64,000 nucleotides of DNA. Source: Rosa chinensis. Its lineage: Eukaryota > Streptophyta > Magnoliopsida > Rosales > Rosaceae. The notes beneath the pieces were generated by a model. It ran no database searches. It saw only the letters and a list, made by a program, of their open reading frames with translations, and was not told the DNA's origin. Of the stretch, positions 1 through 10,020 are shown piece after piece; the first letter of the stretch is position 1, and each line of letters opens with the position of its first letter. The DNA lies in assembly GCF_002994745.2 (NCBI RefSeq), contig NC_037090.1, positions 10,847,501 through 10,911,500 of the forward strand. Direction: 5' to 3'. The translations under genes were made by a program, and so were the position numbers.

Positions 1-330
1 ATGTTTATTTTATGTAACATTCTACCTTAAAAACAACTGATGGAATGTCAATTAACCAAAAGTGGTTGTTAAGGTAAATGAGTTCACTCAAGTAACTGAG
101 TCGTAAAAGTGATAACAGCATATGTTTGTCATACACGCATGGTCGCATGTATATATTGTAGAAAAAATCGAAGGGAAAAGTGCAAAAGCAGCAATAATGA
201 ATGAACAGAAGATCCGCTTTTGGCTCCTTACGATTGCACATAAATCGTGAAAGCAGAAGCCTGATACAGATTACTTATCCGTACAGGATGAAACTTTAAA
301 CACATATAAATGACTAAATAATGAGAAGCG
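1..330. other. 3' flank of DUF247 gene, no gene seen
   Basis: AT-rich sequence downstream of the minus-strand DUF247 gene; it would hold that gene's 3'UTR and terminator. The short reading frames here have no recognisable domain, and I see no repeat or RNA gene. Confidence 0.5.
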
Positions 331-1722
331 TTAGCGAGGGCGGACAGTAAAGAATGTTTGCAAAGCTGTGAGAATGAAAAGTATAATGGCTGCAACAAAT
401 GATATCATACTCCATGCTGTGGAGAAATAAGTGCGATAAATGTACTTTATACCTCTGCGAAACCAGAACTTGCCATGGTAAGCATTCACTTTGTCACACA
501 AATCACCAAAGTAGAACTCCTTCACAACAACTTCATCAAGTATACTTTTGAGTTGAGACAAGTACTCTTCTTCTCTAATCCAATCGGAACTTATGATCCC
601 TCTTTGCTTAAGTAGTCTGATATCTCGCGGGGAACGAATGAGACTCTTCAAGAGAATTGCGTATGATGTCATGTGATGCAGGCTGCCAAGACTGCATTGC
701 TCGAAAGCAATCAAGTTCCTCAAGAGTGAATCGTCAATGAAAATCGGTGGAATTTTAATTACTCCCCTGCTGAAAGTTATGTTCAACAAATGGTCCGTCC
801 TCTGCTGCTTCTGAAACTCGATTCCAGCCGCCGAAAGCTCTGAAGCACAAAAATTGAATCCCCATTTTTTAGTACTGCCGAATACTGGTTCAGGTCTGGA
901 ATGATGTTTCATTTCGGTAATCATTTCAATTTCTACTGAGATGTCACAATTACTTGGGAGGTAAAATTTGTGCAAGACATCAAGCAAATGGTTGTACTGC
1001 GTGTCCCAATCTTCTAAAAAGGCCTTATAGTTCATGGGTTGAAAAAATGTAAGAGCAAGGCTAGCGACAGAGTTTGGTCGACTATTCTTTAGATGAGGCT
1101 TAATGGTCTCATATACACGTTCGAGAATCATAAAGGGGATCTGGTTTTCGAGTAGTGCTAGATCATGCTGAAGAGCCGCGATCATCCAGGCACTATTGAA
1201 TATTGGATCAGATTGATAATCCAGTGTCATATTCAAGTGTTCCTCATACCTGAGGAAAAGTTCCAGAATGAAGCATCCGTCAATTAATACAACTTCTGCA
1301 AGCTCCTTGTGTCCCTTGTCTTTGTGGCTCATCCTTTTAGCGTAGCATCCACGAATTTGTGAGTCTAAATCATAAACAGCACTCGTGCACTCTTTCCAAC
1401 ACTCTAGAAACTGCTGACGATCTTCAATTCTCTGAAATAAGTGATGCATGTAAGCCCATTTACGCTCTCTCATGGCTGCAAGGTCATGGTTGCCTAGATG
1501 CAAAGGACCAATTGAGACAATGCGACAGTTGTAGGCCTCATCCTTCACTCGTCGAAGTCTCGTTGGAACCGTGTGGATGCTCAGACATCCAGAACCACTT
1601 TCCACCTTGCGGTGAAGCTTTTCAGTAATCTCCCGATGCCACTCTTTCTTCTTGTCAATTTCTTCTACTTGCTGTTTGAATTTGTTTCGTGAGACAGAAT
1701 GTAAATATGACAGAATACACAT
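331..1722 (-). CDS. DUF247 (UPF0481-type) membrane-anchored protein
   Basis: Uninterrupted 463-residue frame from ATG at 1722 to TAA at 331, without introns, as is usual for this plant-specific family. Family signatures appear in order: VPTRLRRV (about residues 52-59), VSIGPLHLGN (69-78), VVLIDGCFILELFL (144-157) and LALLENQIPFMIL (188-200). A single hydrophobic segment near residues 435-457 ends three or four residues before the C-terminus, giving the typical tail-anchored layout. Molecular function is unknown for most members; some grass DUF247 genes are linked to self-incompatibility, which cannot be carried over here. The frame is intact, so the gene is probably functional. The start is less certain: a strong splice donor at 2138-2137 and an in-phase AG at 1673-1672 would allow an upstream exon joined near residue 18. 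A relic of the same family lies behind it. Confidence 0.9.
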   Translation of the reverse strand: MCILSYLHSVSRNKFKQQVEEIDKKKEWHREITEKLHRKVESGSGCLSIHTVPTRLRRVKDEAYNCRIVSIGPLHLGNHDLAAMRERKWAYMHHLFQRIEDRQQFLECWKECTSAVYDLDSQIRGCYAKRMSHKDKGHKELAEVVLIDGCFILELFLRYEEHLNMTLDYQSDPIFNSAWMIAALQHDLALLENQIPFMILERVYETIKPHLKNSRPNSVASLALTFFQPMNYKAFLEDWDTQYNHLLDVLHKFYLPSNCDISVEIEMITEMKHHSRPEPVFGSTKKWGFNFCASELSAAGIEFQKQQRTDHLLNITFSRGVIKIPPIFIDDSLLRNLIAFEQCSLGSLHHMTSYAILLKSLIRSPRDIRLLKQRGIISSDWIREEEYLSQLKSILDEVVVKEFYFGDLCDKVNAYHGKFWFRRGIKYIYRTYFSTAWSMISFVAAIILFILTALQTFFTVRPR

Positions 1723-1776
1723 ATACTTGTATTATTTGTTCATTTTTAGGTGTGCTTGAAATATGAGAGCTACAAA

Positions 1777-2101
1777 ATGAAACAGAGTGGATCGAACTAA
1801 CTTAGACTCGATCTTCATAAGTTTATATAAAAAGCACATAGAATAAGTATGTTGACTAGTAGCTAGCTTACTATTTACTATAATTAACTGTCAAGCAGCA
1901 GGAATTTTACTTCTGACCAGGTAAAATATTATACTCATTACAGAATGAAATAGACAGTGGATATAACTAAGACAGACTCGATCTTCAAATAAAACGCACA
2001 ATAGAATAAGTATGTTAACTAGCAGCTACCTTCGCTACAATAATCAACTGTGAAGAAGCAGGAATTTTGCGTCTGACCATATAAGCTATTACACTCCTAT
2101 A
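1777..2101. repeat. Diverged tandem duplication, about 165 bp x 2
   Basis: Two head-to-tail copies (1777-1944 and 1945-2101) share blocks such as GACTCGATCTTC, GAATAAGTATGTT, AGCAGGAATTTT and TCTGACCA, with scattered substitutions and indels. The pair sits immediately upstream of the DUF247 reading frame, in what would be its promoter, leader or first intron. Confidence 0.75.
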
Positions 2102-2138
2102 GACGACTCGAAATTAAGAGAAGCTTAGAAGTTCTTAC

Positions 2139-2447
2139 CTGGATTTCCTGCTGGAATTCAATCATCTTGGCAGGTTTTCCTTTGTCGTCGGACCACCAAT
2201 TTGAGCTTTTTCCCCAATCACTGCATATCGGCTTTGATTTGTAGCCAACTATGAAGATGGATATATGAGAATAGGAACACCCTGGAACAAGCGACTCCAA
2301 ATTAGTTGTATTCTGGCTCCACTTCTGATCTGTACCTATACAAAATTTATTAGATACATTTGACCAATTCTGAACCGCCACCAGTGGAAGAGGAAAAGAA
2401 TGATCATCTGTGCAACAAACTATTTCGTGAATGCTTTGCTTTCTCAT
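2139..2447 (-). other. Possible upstream exon of DUF247 gene (unrecognised)
   Basis: An open frame of about 100 codons (start ATG or alternative near 2447) ends at a good donor (CAG then GTAAGA at 2138). Joining it to the AG at 1673-1672 would keep phase 0 into the DUF247 frame. The encoded peptide matches no family I know, so this may be a chance frame or a 5'UTR exon. Confidence 0.2.
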
Positions 2448-2605
2448 CTGTCAAACTAAGCTCACTTAATTGACTTAGGTCGTTGAATGGTAGGCACATC
2501 TTCCTAAAATAGAGCTTTAATTAAGTTACTTTAATTTGCAAAAATTTCCCAAAAGAAATAAACTGAACTACATTAGTACTAATTAGGAATCCTTTGGTGT
2601 CAAAT

Positions 2606-3140
2606 TATGGCATTATTTAATATTGAATATTGGATCAGACAGATCTTTCGGCGCCAAATTTTGGCATGTGTTCATAATACCCGAGGAAAAGTTCCAGTAT
2701 CAATTATGAAACAGCCATATATCAAGCAACAATATATTTGCAATCTCAATAGAAACCTTTGCGCACAGATTATGGAAAAATAGTGTGTTAGTATTGCACC
2801 TAACGCTGTTTGAGCTCCATCACAGCTTCAAGGTTGTCTAGATGATAAGGTCCAATGCAGTGGCGGAGCTGCAGCTGGGTAATTAAGGTTCTGCCAAAAA
2901 ATATAGAAACTCCTAAAAGAATTCGAACCAGGGACCTTGCATATGGAAAAAGCTGGGCAAAAACACTGTCAACAGCACATATGAAACTGCTAACGACCAA
3001 ATGGTAATCAACCTTTAGCTCACTTCAAATTTTTTTTTTCCTTCCCCCACCACCGATGCAAAGGCAAGACTACGGGCATCAGCGTTAACTTTTCGAATTC
3101 TGTTTGGATCTCTAAAGATATTCACGCCAACCGACCATTT
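2606..3140 (-). pseudogene. DUF247 relic, fragmentary and interrupted
   Basis: Three blocks match the intact DUF247 gene in the same order and strand. 2606-2725 matches 1180-1275 (shared TTGAATATTGGATCAGA and GAGGAAAAGTTCCAG). 2805-2858 encodes IGPYHLDNLEAVMEL, equivalent to the gene's IGPLHLGN...LAAM block. 3080-3120 encodes DPNRIRKVNADA, equivalent to VPTRLRRVKDEA. Between the last two blocks lies a foreign sequence beginning GCAGTGGCGGAGC. Large internal parts are missing and no long frame survives. It is best read as a decayed tandem duplicate of the neighbouring gene. Confidence 0.75.
2859..3006 (-). mobile_element. Small insertion with tRNA-like B box (SINE-like?)
   Basis: This segment splits the DUF247 relic. 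Read on the minus strand it contains GGTCCCTGGTTCGAATTC, close to a pol III B box (GGTTCGANNCC), and ends with GCTCCGCCACTG. Boundaries are approximate and I found no clear target duplication, so a SINE or hAT-type MITE origin is only a guess. Confidence 0.3.
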
Positions 3141-4169
3141 TCCATGTCGGATGACGGGAGGCTGACATGATATGCTCAATGTTGTACTATCCACTGAACA
3201 TCTTCTATACCATGAGTTCATCTAATTGAAATTTCTCTTTCCTGTTTAAATTAGGAAATAATTTTTATATGAAATATACGTGAATGTCTAGTCCAGACTG
3301 AGAGTGTGGGTTTTGGCTGAATTTCACTCTTAACTTTGTTTCATATTATTGTTTTCCCTGACAAGCCTTTTGTGGTGAAACACTGACATGAAGAAAACCC
3401 GATCACCACAATTTCAATAGAGCTTCCTAAGCAAGAGCAGAAATCAATTGAATATAATATCAAGACTAAACATTTTCATATAAGAAAAAGGAAAAATGAC
3501 AAAATCAAAAAGGGCATTTTTAAAAACGTTAATGACGAAAAACTCAAAAAGAAAAGAAGAGCCAAGTTCATGAACTTGCCTAATGATCAACTTCTGCTCT
3601 TGATTCACTCATCTCAGCAGATCTTTTGTCCTCCTACGACAAGCAATCTTAAGCGACTGAGTAGGACTATTATCTACTCTGATAATACTTCCAATTGAAA
3701 ATGGAAGGAAAAAACCAAAAAAAAACCCTCTTGGGCCGTTCTTTCTCATTTGTTTGTATCTGCAGACTAGTTCTGAACCACCCCCAGCCACTCGGGTCTC
3801 AGGGAAGGAAGAAATTAACGAATCGATTGCTCACTTATTCGACTCCTCTCGCTTTGTAGTCTGTAGTGTATAGCGTTCGGCCGTTTGGGGCATATACAAG
3901 CGTCCCGATATTATCTCTGGGTTTGGGCCCAAAAAGCAAAAAACAAAGATATTACCTGGGAAAGAAAAAAAATTGAGCTGCAGGCCCGAATAGGAAATCA
4001 AAATGAGATTAGCCCATTTAGAATTCCTTTCCTCTTAGATCATTGGTACAATGAATTTTCTCATCAAATTGACTCTCGATGTAACGTATCCCCGCCAATG
4101 GATTTTAGACGGGAATTCCATAAATATACTCAAAGAAAGCAGAAACTCCTAAAAACTCTAGAAAATTAC
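3141..4169. other. Intergenic, no gene seen
   Basis: Ordinary AT-rich sequence with A- and T-tracts. An open frame starting at 3885 runs on into the tandem repeat below and is not supported as a gene. Confidence 0.5.
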
Positions 4170-4860
4170 ATACCTATCGCGGATAGGAAAGCCCTTCCAA
4201 CCTTAGAAACTTAGGTTCTTATACGTCAATGAACAAAATATCATTTATTCGACATTTGTTTTGCCTACCTACCCATAGTGAATATGCGTGGTCGATCCTG
4301 TGTTGATGTCAATCAAAGTATTTATTGTTCGATGAATTTCTAACCTTAGGGGCAGAGGTCATGTATGTCAATGAACCACAATATCATTTATTCGACATTT
4401 GTTTTGCTACCTACCCATCACGAGTTTGCGTGGCCGATCTTGCATTGATTACATATCCATCGCAGGTAGGGATACCCTTCTAACCGTACGTATGGACTTA
4501 GGTTCTTGCACGTCAACGAACACTATCATTTATTCAACACTTCTTTTGCTACCTAAACGTCGTGAGTATGGGTGGTTGATCCTACGTTGATGTCAATTAA
4601 AGTATTTGTTCTTCAATCAATTTCAATAGCTTAAAGTATTTGTTCTTCAATCAATTTCAGTAGCTTAGGTCATACATGTCGATGAATCACAATAGACAAT
4701 ATCATTTGCTACCTATATCCATTATGGATAGGGGTCGTGGCTACAAACCCATCACATGTAGGTATATGTCCTTCTAACCTACCTTTAGACTCATGCACGT
4801 CGATGAATTACGGTATCAAATGCACATCCATGAATCACAATATCATTTCAATTGCAAGAA
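4170..4860. repeat. Degenerate tandem repeat, about 145-bp units
   Basis: Recurrent blocks of the type CGTCAATGAAC-ACAATATCATTTATTCGACA-TTTGCTACCTA begin near 4213, 4359, 4502, 4671, 4791 and 4819. Spacings are about 146, 143, 169, 120 and 28 bp. The connecting parts (GTGGTCGATCCT, TTGATGTCAAT) also recur. The segment TTAAAGTATTTGTTCTTC is duplicated with a period of 37 bp at about 4594-4667. It is an old, diverged satellite-like array between the two genes. Confidence 0.7.
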
Positions 4861-5576
4861 ATTAGGACCTAATCATCGAGAGTATAAAAGACTCGACAAT
4901 TAAAAGTTTGATGTAATTTGTTAAAAGTATGACAGTAAACGAGTCAATTTTTATAGGTTTACTTCAAAGTTCAAACTTGAAAGAGGAGAGCAGCAGGTGA
5001 TATTCGGGGAATCCACGTGCAACCCATGTGGAAGTGAAGCGGGTCCACGATCCATTCTCTCACTCTCTAAAACTCTCAAATGGAAGGAATCTAAGGTCAA
5101 AGGGAGGCATTAAAACAAGTCCACATACACCCCTTGAGATAAAGCCACGTTACAAGACCCATACCTTGCCATTTTATAACCCACTTTGGAAACATGCCAA
5201 GTAATAATGACACTGAGGAGAGCCAAACCAAGCCCAACAACAAAATCTTAACAATATCCACCACAAAAGCTGGAACTTCATATTTATATATATATATAAA
5301 AAAGACAATACCTAAAAACATATATATTTCATTTAATTAATTAAACTATGCTGTGATAGGAAAAGAAATCATCAACACAACTCAACACACTATTCAAAAA
5401 CTAATTTTAAAAAATTGAAAAATAAATAAAAAAGAGAAAAATCCAACACACATCACATGTAGGGGGGCAAATATTACTATTTCCCCATGTATGGTACAAA
5501 ATATGAAGAGGAATCAGATCTGCTAGAGGATTTGATAGCTGAGAATCATCTTCAAGCTTTTGGGGTGATGGAACTT
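4861..5576. other. 3' flank of the AUX1/LAX gene
   Basis: AT-rich sequence downstream of the minus-strand auxin carrier. It should contain that gene's 3'UTR and polyadenylation signals; AATAAA-like words occur around 5410-5430 but none is decisive. It includes a short TA run near 5283-5300. Confidence 0.4.
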
Positions 5577-8500
5577 TTAGTTATGTGGGGCTGGTGCTAC
5601 TACTGGCTTTGGAGGCTTGCATTGATAGCACTTTGCAAACAGCCCAAATGTGTCCACTTGCCTCACAAAGTTGGTCATGCTAGCCCATCCACCGAACCCG
5701 AACCCGATTACCAGAACCCACACAACTATGAAGGAGTTGATCACAAACATGGCTGTCCAACTTGGTAAAAAGAATGGTGGCTTCTCCGCAGCATTCTGCA
5801 ATATACAGTAAAAACAAATTACTTAACATTACTATGTTTTGATTCAACAAAAAGTAACTTTAGATTCAACCTAAAGTAACTCAAATGACATTTGGTTTCA
5901 GAGTTTCAAGACACCGGATCACTATAAAACTTTTGTTCGGTATAAGCATGCCCAATTTAGAGAGAGTCAAATCAAAACAGCTCATCTTTAACACTTCCCA
6001 CCTGTAGTGTATAACTAAACGAAAGGGACTGGCCACCTATCTCAATTCTTCTCGTAACATTTCCAAATCAAAGCCATAAATGTTCTTTGTACATTTGCTG
6101 CTCCCATTCTCTCTCTCTCTCTCCCTCTCTGGACTCAACTCTGGTCTGTGGGAATCCCCATCAAACCCAGGTTCCACTCACCACAATGACCCAGACACCC
6201 CCACCAAATCAAGATAATTACACCTTGCCACTTGACAAACAGTATACTGCATAATTGTGCAGGAGCATACAGTAAGTTAGTTTGGAGATGGATATATTTA
6301 CCTGTCTGGCAGATGCTTTTCTGTATGTGAGCATATGAGCCAAAGATGGGATGATGTAGACTGTGAAACTAACCAAGAGAGCCCCAACCGCAGAGTTAAT
6401 CGGTCCGAAAAACGGAAAGATAATAGCCAAGAACCAAATTGGAATCACAACTGGAAGCCTAGCCAGTGCCCTCAAGCAAATGCTTCTTGTGTCATGCATA
6501 CCGATCACCTTCTCCCACACAAAGTACAATGGTGTGCAAGCAAACCCAAAAGTAATAAACTGTAACAGTTTCACCCAAAAATTACAGTGTCAGTTACTGT
6601 AAAAAGTAAACACAATGTCTGCTCAGGGTAAAAAAATGAATAGGTGAATAAGGACCTGGTGAATGAGCATGAGGATAACAGCAGCGTCACGCCACGCATT
6701 CTTGGGGAGGAGAGAGAAGGCGTTGGAATGGTTGAGAAGCTCATCGCCGAAGGCCCAGTAAACGACCGAAGCCGAAGGAATTGTCAATGTGAAAACATAG
6801 AGTGTGGCAAACAAGTAAATGTACTTGAATTTTTGTGGCTTCCACATGGCATGCATGATTTCCCTGCAAAAATATTTTGCACACTTCACTGATCAGAAAC
6901 TCAGAGTCCTTTCACATGAATAATTTAGTACCAATTGTATCTATTTCAAGGTCAACAAGAACATGGGGAGACATTTTATAATCAAGAAATTGACCAGGAA
7001 CACCCTATATGCCACATCTTTATATTAGATCTGTAGCTTAGAACTGTAGCTGATATGTGAACTGAATAATTAAGTCTCTAGCTTAAAACAAAGACAATGA
7101 AAGTCTCTATCATATAGAAATTATAATATGCCATCGTCTAAGACAAATTGAATGAGACTGCATAATGGTTAAAAGCCTGAAACACAGAACATGCATTCTT
7201 TTGGTAAAAAAAAAAAAACTAGGACCATTTTACTGAAATTCTAATGGGCTTGTGGGGAGGTTAACTGTTGCTTTCCAAGACCAAACAAAAGTGGATAGGA
7301 TTATCTTGTCTGGGTCTCGAAAATCAAGACGCCGGCAAAAGCTGCACGCAGAAGCCATGTAGAAGGCAGTGAAATTATAATAGTGGAAGGGGAAAAAGAG
7401 AAAGGCTTACACTGTAACAGCATGGCCACCAAAGGTGTATAGTATGTTGGTGGCGCCGGTGAAATACAGTACCATCTTGTGGGGAGCCGAGTGTGTAACA
7501 CCTTCAACCTGCAAAGGGCAATCATTCTCAGTTTTTCACCCCATAAAAGTTTACTTCTTACCCTAAAGTGAAAAATAAAGTATCTTATTTGAAAAAGGTA
7601 ACAACAGTGGATTAGTGGGTTTTTACCTGTCCATGAACAGCAGCTGCTATGGTCATGTACCAGGCTGTGTAAGTGGTCATTCCAAGTCCAAGGAAAGACC
7701 AAATCCGATAGTTATGGAAAGAAGGTATGAACACTGTAGTGGCACAGCAAGCTCCAAAGATATATGTCCAAGTCCTCTTGTCCAAATTGTCATTGATGTA
7801 ATATATGTTGCTGATGAACGAAACACGGACAGTTAAAATCCAGAAAACAGAGATGAAATATACCTCGTCAGATAGTAAAAATGGAAACAGGATTTACCTT
7901 GCACAAGCAATGAGCTGAATGACAGATCCAAATAGGAGGAAAGTACAGTTGAAGGCAAGCCCCACTGCTTTCCAGTAAGGACCAAGTAACCCATCAAGCA
8001 CTTCAAACCACTGGAACCAAAAACAGTGTCTGCTTTTAGTGGAGATCGATTTAAAAGGAATTTGGAGCACTGTAACTTCAGATATATTTTGCTTTAAAGA
8101 TTAGCCAATATCGTGGTGTTGGTGGTCCTCATAAGAAGCACAGTATCACTGACCTGGATAACATGGTTCTTGAAATTAACATTCTCCTTCTCCTTCCTGC
8201 TCCGGTACTCAATATAGAGCACACTGATTAGATAAGCCGTCCAGCTTCCGACGATCCCGTAGAACAGCTGAAGCAAGATACCGGATAAAAGTCCGAGCTG
8301 AGAGAATGAGTATGGAAGTGTCAATAGTACTTGCGCCACCTGCAAAAACCACAAAACGAATTAGACCAAAATCAAGAAAACACCGAAACTGTATCTTAGG
8401 TGGATTGGTTTTTAGCAAGTAGTACTTGATTGGAAGCACAGCTGAACCAGGCGTCCCAAGCAGAGCCACCATGCCAGAGAAAGTTCTTGACACTAAACAA

Positions 8501-8614
8501 TGAGGCGTTTTCTCCATCTTTATTCTCTTCTGCTCCCAATTCCTTTCCTTCATGATCTGCTCCCTCGCTAAAGTTGGAGACTATTGCCTCCTCTGCTTGC
8601 TTCTGAGGCAACAT
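5577..8614 (-). CDS. AUX1/LAX: AUX1/LAX auxin influx carrier, eight coding exons
   Basis: Plasma-membrane proton-coupled auxin (IAA) importer of the amino acid/auxin permease family. Exons (minus strand): 8614-8426, 8339-8154, 8010-7898, 7810-7627, 7508-7411, 6863-6656, 6559-6302 and 5795-5577. Every intron is GT-AG and phases join to one 484-residue frame; Arabidopsis AUX1 has 485. Diagnostic stretches include FLWHGGSAWDAWFSCASNQ, QVLLTLPYSFSQLG, AFNCTFLLFGSVIQLIACAS, CCATTVFIPSFHNYRIWSFL, FTGATNILYTFGGHAVTVE, EIMHAMWKPQKFK, FACTPLYFVWEK and FFGPINSAVGALLVSFTVY. About ten to eleven membrane segments follow a short acidic N-terminus. The C-terminal KCYQCKPP and the FLWHGGSAWDAW block fit the AUX1/LAX1 branch better than LAX2. 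ATG at 8614 gives the family's usual N-terminus. No defect is seen, so I consider it functional. Confidence 0.97.
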
Positions 8615-8641
8615 TGTGGTAACGACTAAATCCTGGTAGAT

Positions 8642-8901
8642 CTGAAACACATAAAAGGACAGTAAATGAGACAAAAGCTAGTATATATAAAATCAAATTA
8701 ACGAAGCCGGCAGCCCCAGAAAACGAAAGCCAATAAGACCCCAGATCCAAAAAACCCAGAGAAAATTCCTTCCGGAACTAAAAAAAGATTGAAACTTCCA
8801 CAGAAACCCACAAAGACTAAAAACAAAGACTAACATGGTTTTCGGGAACTAACCGACTAAAGAGTACAAACCAAACTCAACACCATCTTAAACTACCATA
8901 C
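8642..8901 (-). other. Probable 5'UTR intron of the AUX1/LAX gene
   Basis: On the minus strand a strong donor (CAAG then GTATGG, donor at 8901-8900) and a 3' acceptor (TTTCAG, AG at 8643-8642) bracket 260 bases. The acceptor lies 27 bases ahead of the initiator ATG. The segment is AT-rich and lacks coding character. Inferred from splice signals only. Confidence 0.5.
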
Positions 8902-9571
8902 CTTGCTTGAAATGTCACTTTCTCTCCCTCCCCGGGCTCTTGACTTTGATGTATCAGCTTTTTCCTTTGCTTTCAGATTGATAAAAATTAAAAAGCAGTA
9001 TACGGATTGGAAAGTGTTGTTGCTGGGTGTTGGAATCCTCCGTTCGAAGAAGTGCCAGTGAGAGTGTTCTTAAATGCAGCGTTGAAAGCTTTTAATAATT
9101 TCAAAAGCGCTTCTGCCAAAAGCAGGCTCTGCCAAAACCTTAAATGCGCCACCAATTTGCTCAGAGCCGAACCAGAAGGCGGCGAAAGGCCCAGAAAAGC
9201 AGGAAAAGGAGAGAAGAAAAATCTCTGAGTGGTGCTTCTTCAAAGGTGGGTGGTGGCAGAGCTTGAAGAAAAGAGCCTTTTCGCTCTTATTCTAGTAAAT
9301 GCAATATATATATATATAAATAAATTAAACAAAACAAAGCAACGAATTGCTAGCTCGATAGGTAGCTTGTGCTTTCGCTTTTCTCTTTGAGATGTGAGTG
9401 AATGAAGAAAAGGGTGAAAGAGACGAAGCCCTTCGTCGTCCCCAATTCCCTCTGTACTCCAACAAAAAGGATTCGATTCTTGGGTGACAGAGAGTTTAGA
9501 GATCAAGGCGAGTGGGACGTTGTTTATGATCAGTGAGGAAGGACTAAGGACTCAATTAAACAATGCATCTT

Positions 9572-9581
9572 CCCTTTTATA
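9572..9581 (-). promoter_or_regulatory. TATA box of the AUX1/LAX gene
   Basis: A good TATAAAAGGG lies on the minus strand. It would place transcription start near 9545 and give a long leader (about 640 bases before the 5'UTR intron). The leader region is pyrimidine- and purine-tract rich and has no competing gene. An additional start closer to the coding region is possible. Confidence 0.45.
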
Positions 9582-9861
9582 GCCCGGAGAACCGCTTCAA
9601 CGGCTAAGACTACTTTTTTGTTCAAAAACACAATAATTAATAAAAGAAAATTCAGCTAAGCATATAGTTATTTCTTAATTCATTGGAAAAATAATAATAA
9701 TAATACGCATTTTCAATATTCCGCCAGTGTATTTACTAGGTAAGTCAATTATGTTCGTATAAGAACAAAATTGACACTATTCACCAATGAAATTAATTAT
9801 CTGCTCGATTATTATCAAATTAATTATTTATTTTGTAGAGTTTTGCATGATATTATAAAAT

Positions 9862-10010
9862 GGAAAGTTTTACTATACACACATGTATAATATACATGCG
9901 GAATTTGACGATGTGTAACTCATAAGTAATCTTTTTATTGTCTGCTTAAGACTTTCATGCCGTCAAATATGTATGTCATACATATATAATGTGTGTATAG
10001 TACAAATTTT
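9862..10010. mobile_element. MITE, 149 bp, 10-bp target duplication
   Basis: Inverted ends (TACTATACACACAT near both termini, and GAATTTGACG opposite CGTCAAAT inside) make most of the element a foldback. It is flanked by an exact 10-bp direct repeat ATTATAAAAT at 9852-9861 and 10011-10020. The 9-11-bp duplication size suggests a Mutator-like origin. It sits in the upstream region of the auxin carrier. Confidence 0.85.
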
Positions 10011-10020
10011 ATTATAAAAT

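Noticed and set aside
3885..4214. 109-codon plus-strand open frame
   Set aside because: Its 3' part is one unit of the degenerate tandem repeat that continues to 4860; no domain or splice context.
9007..9506. Short open frames on both strands upstream of the auxin carrier
   Set aside because: They lie in the inferred leader of the AUX1/LAX transcript and have no family resemblance.
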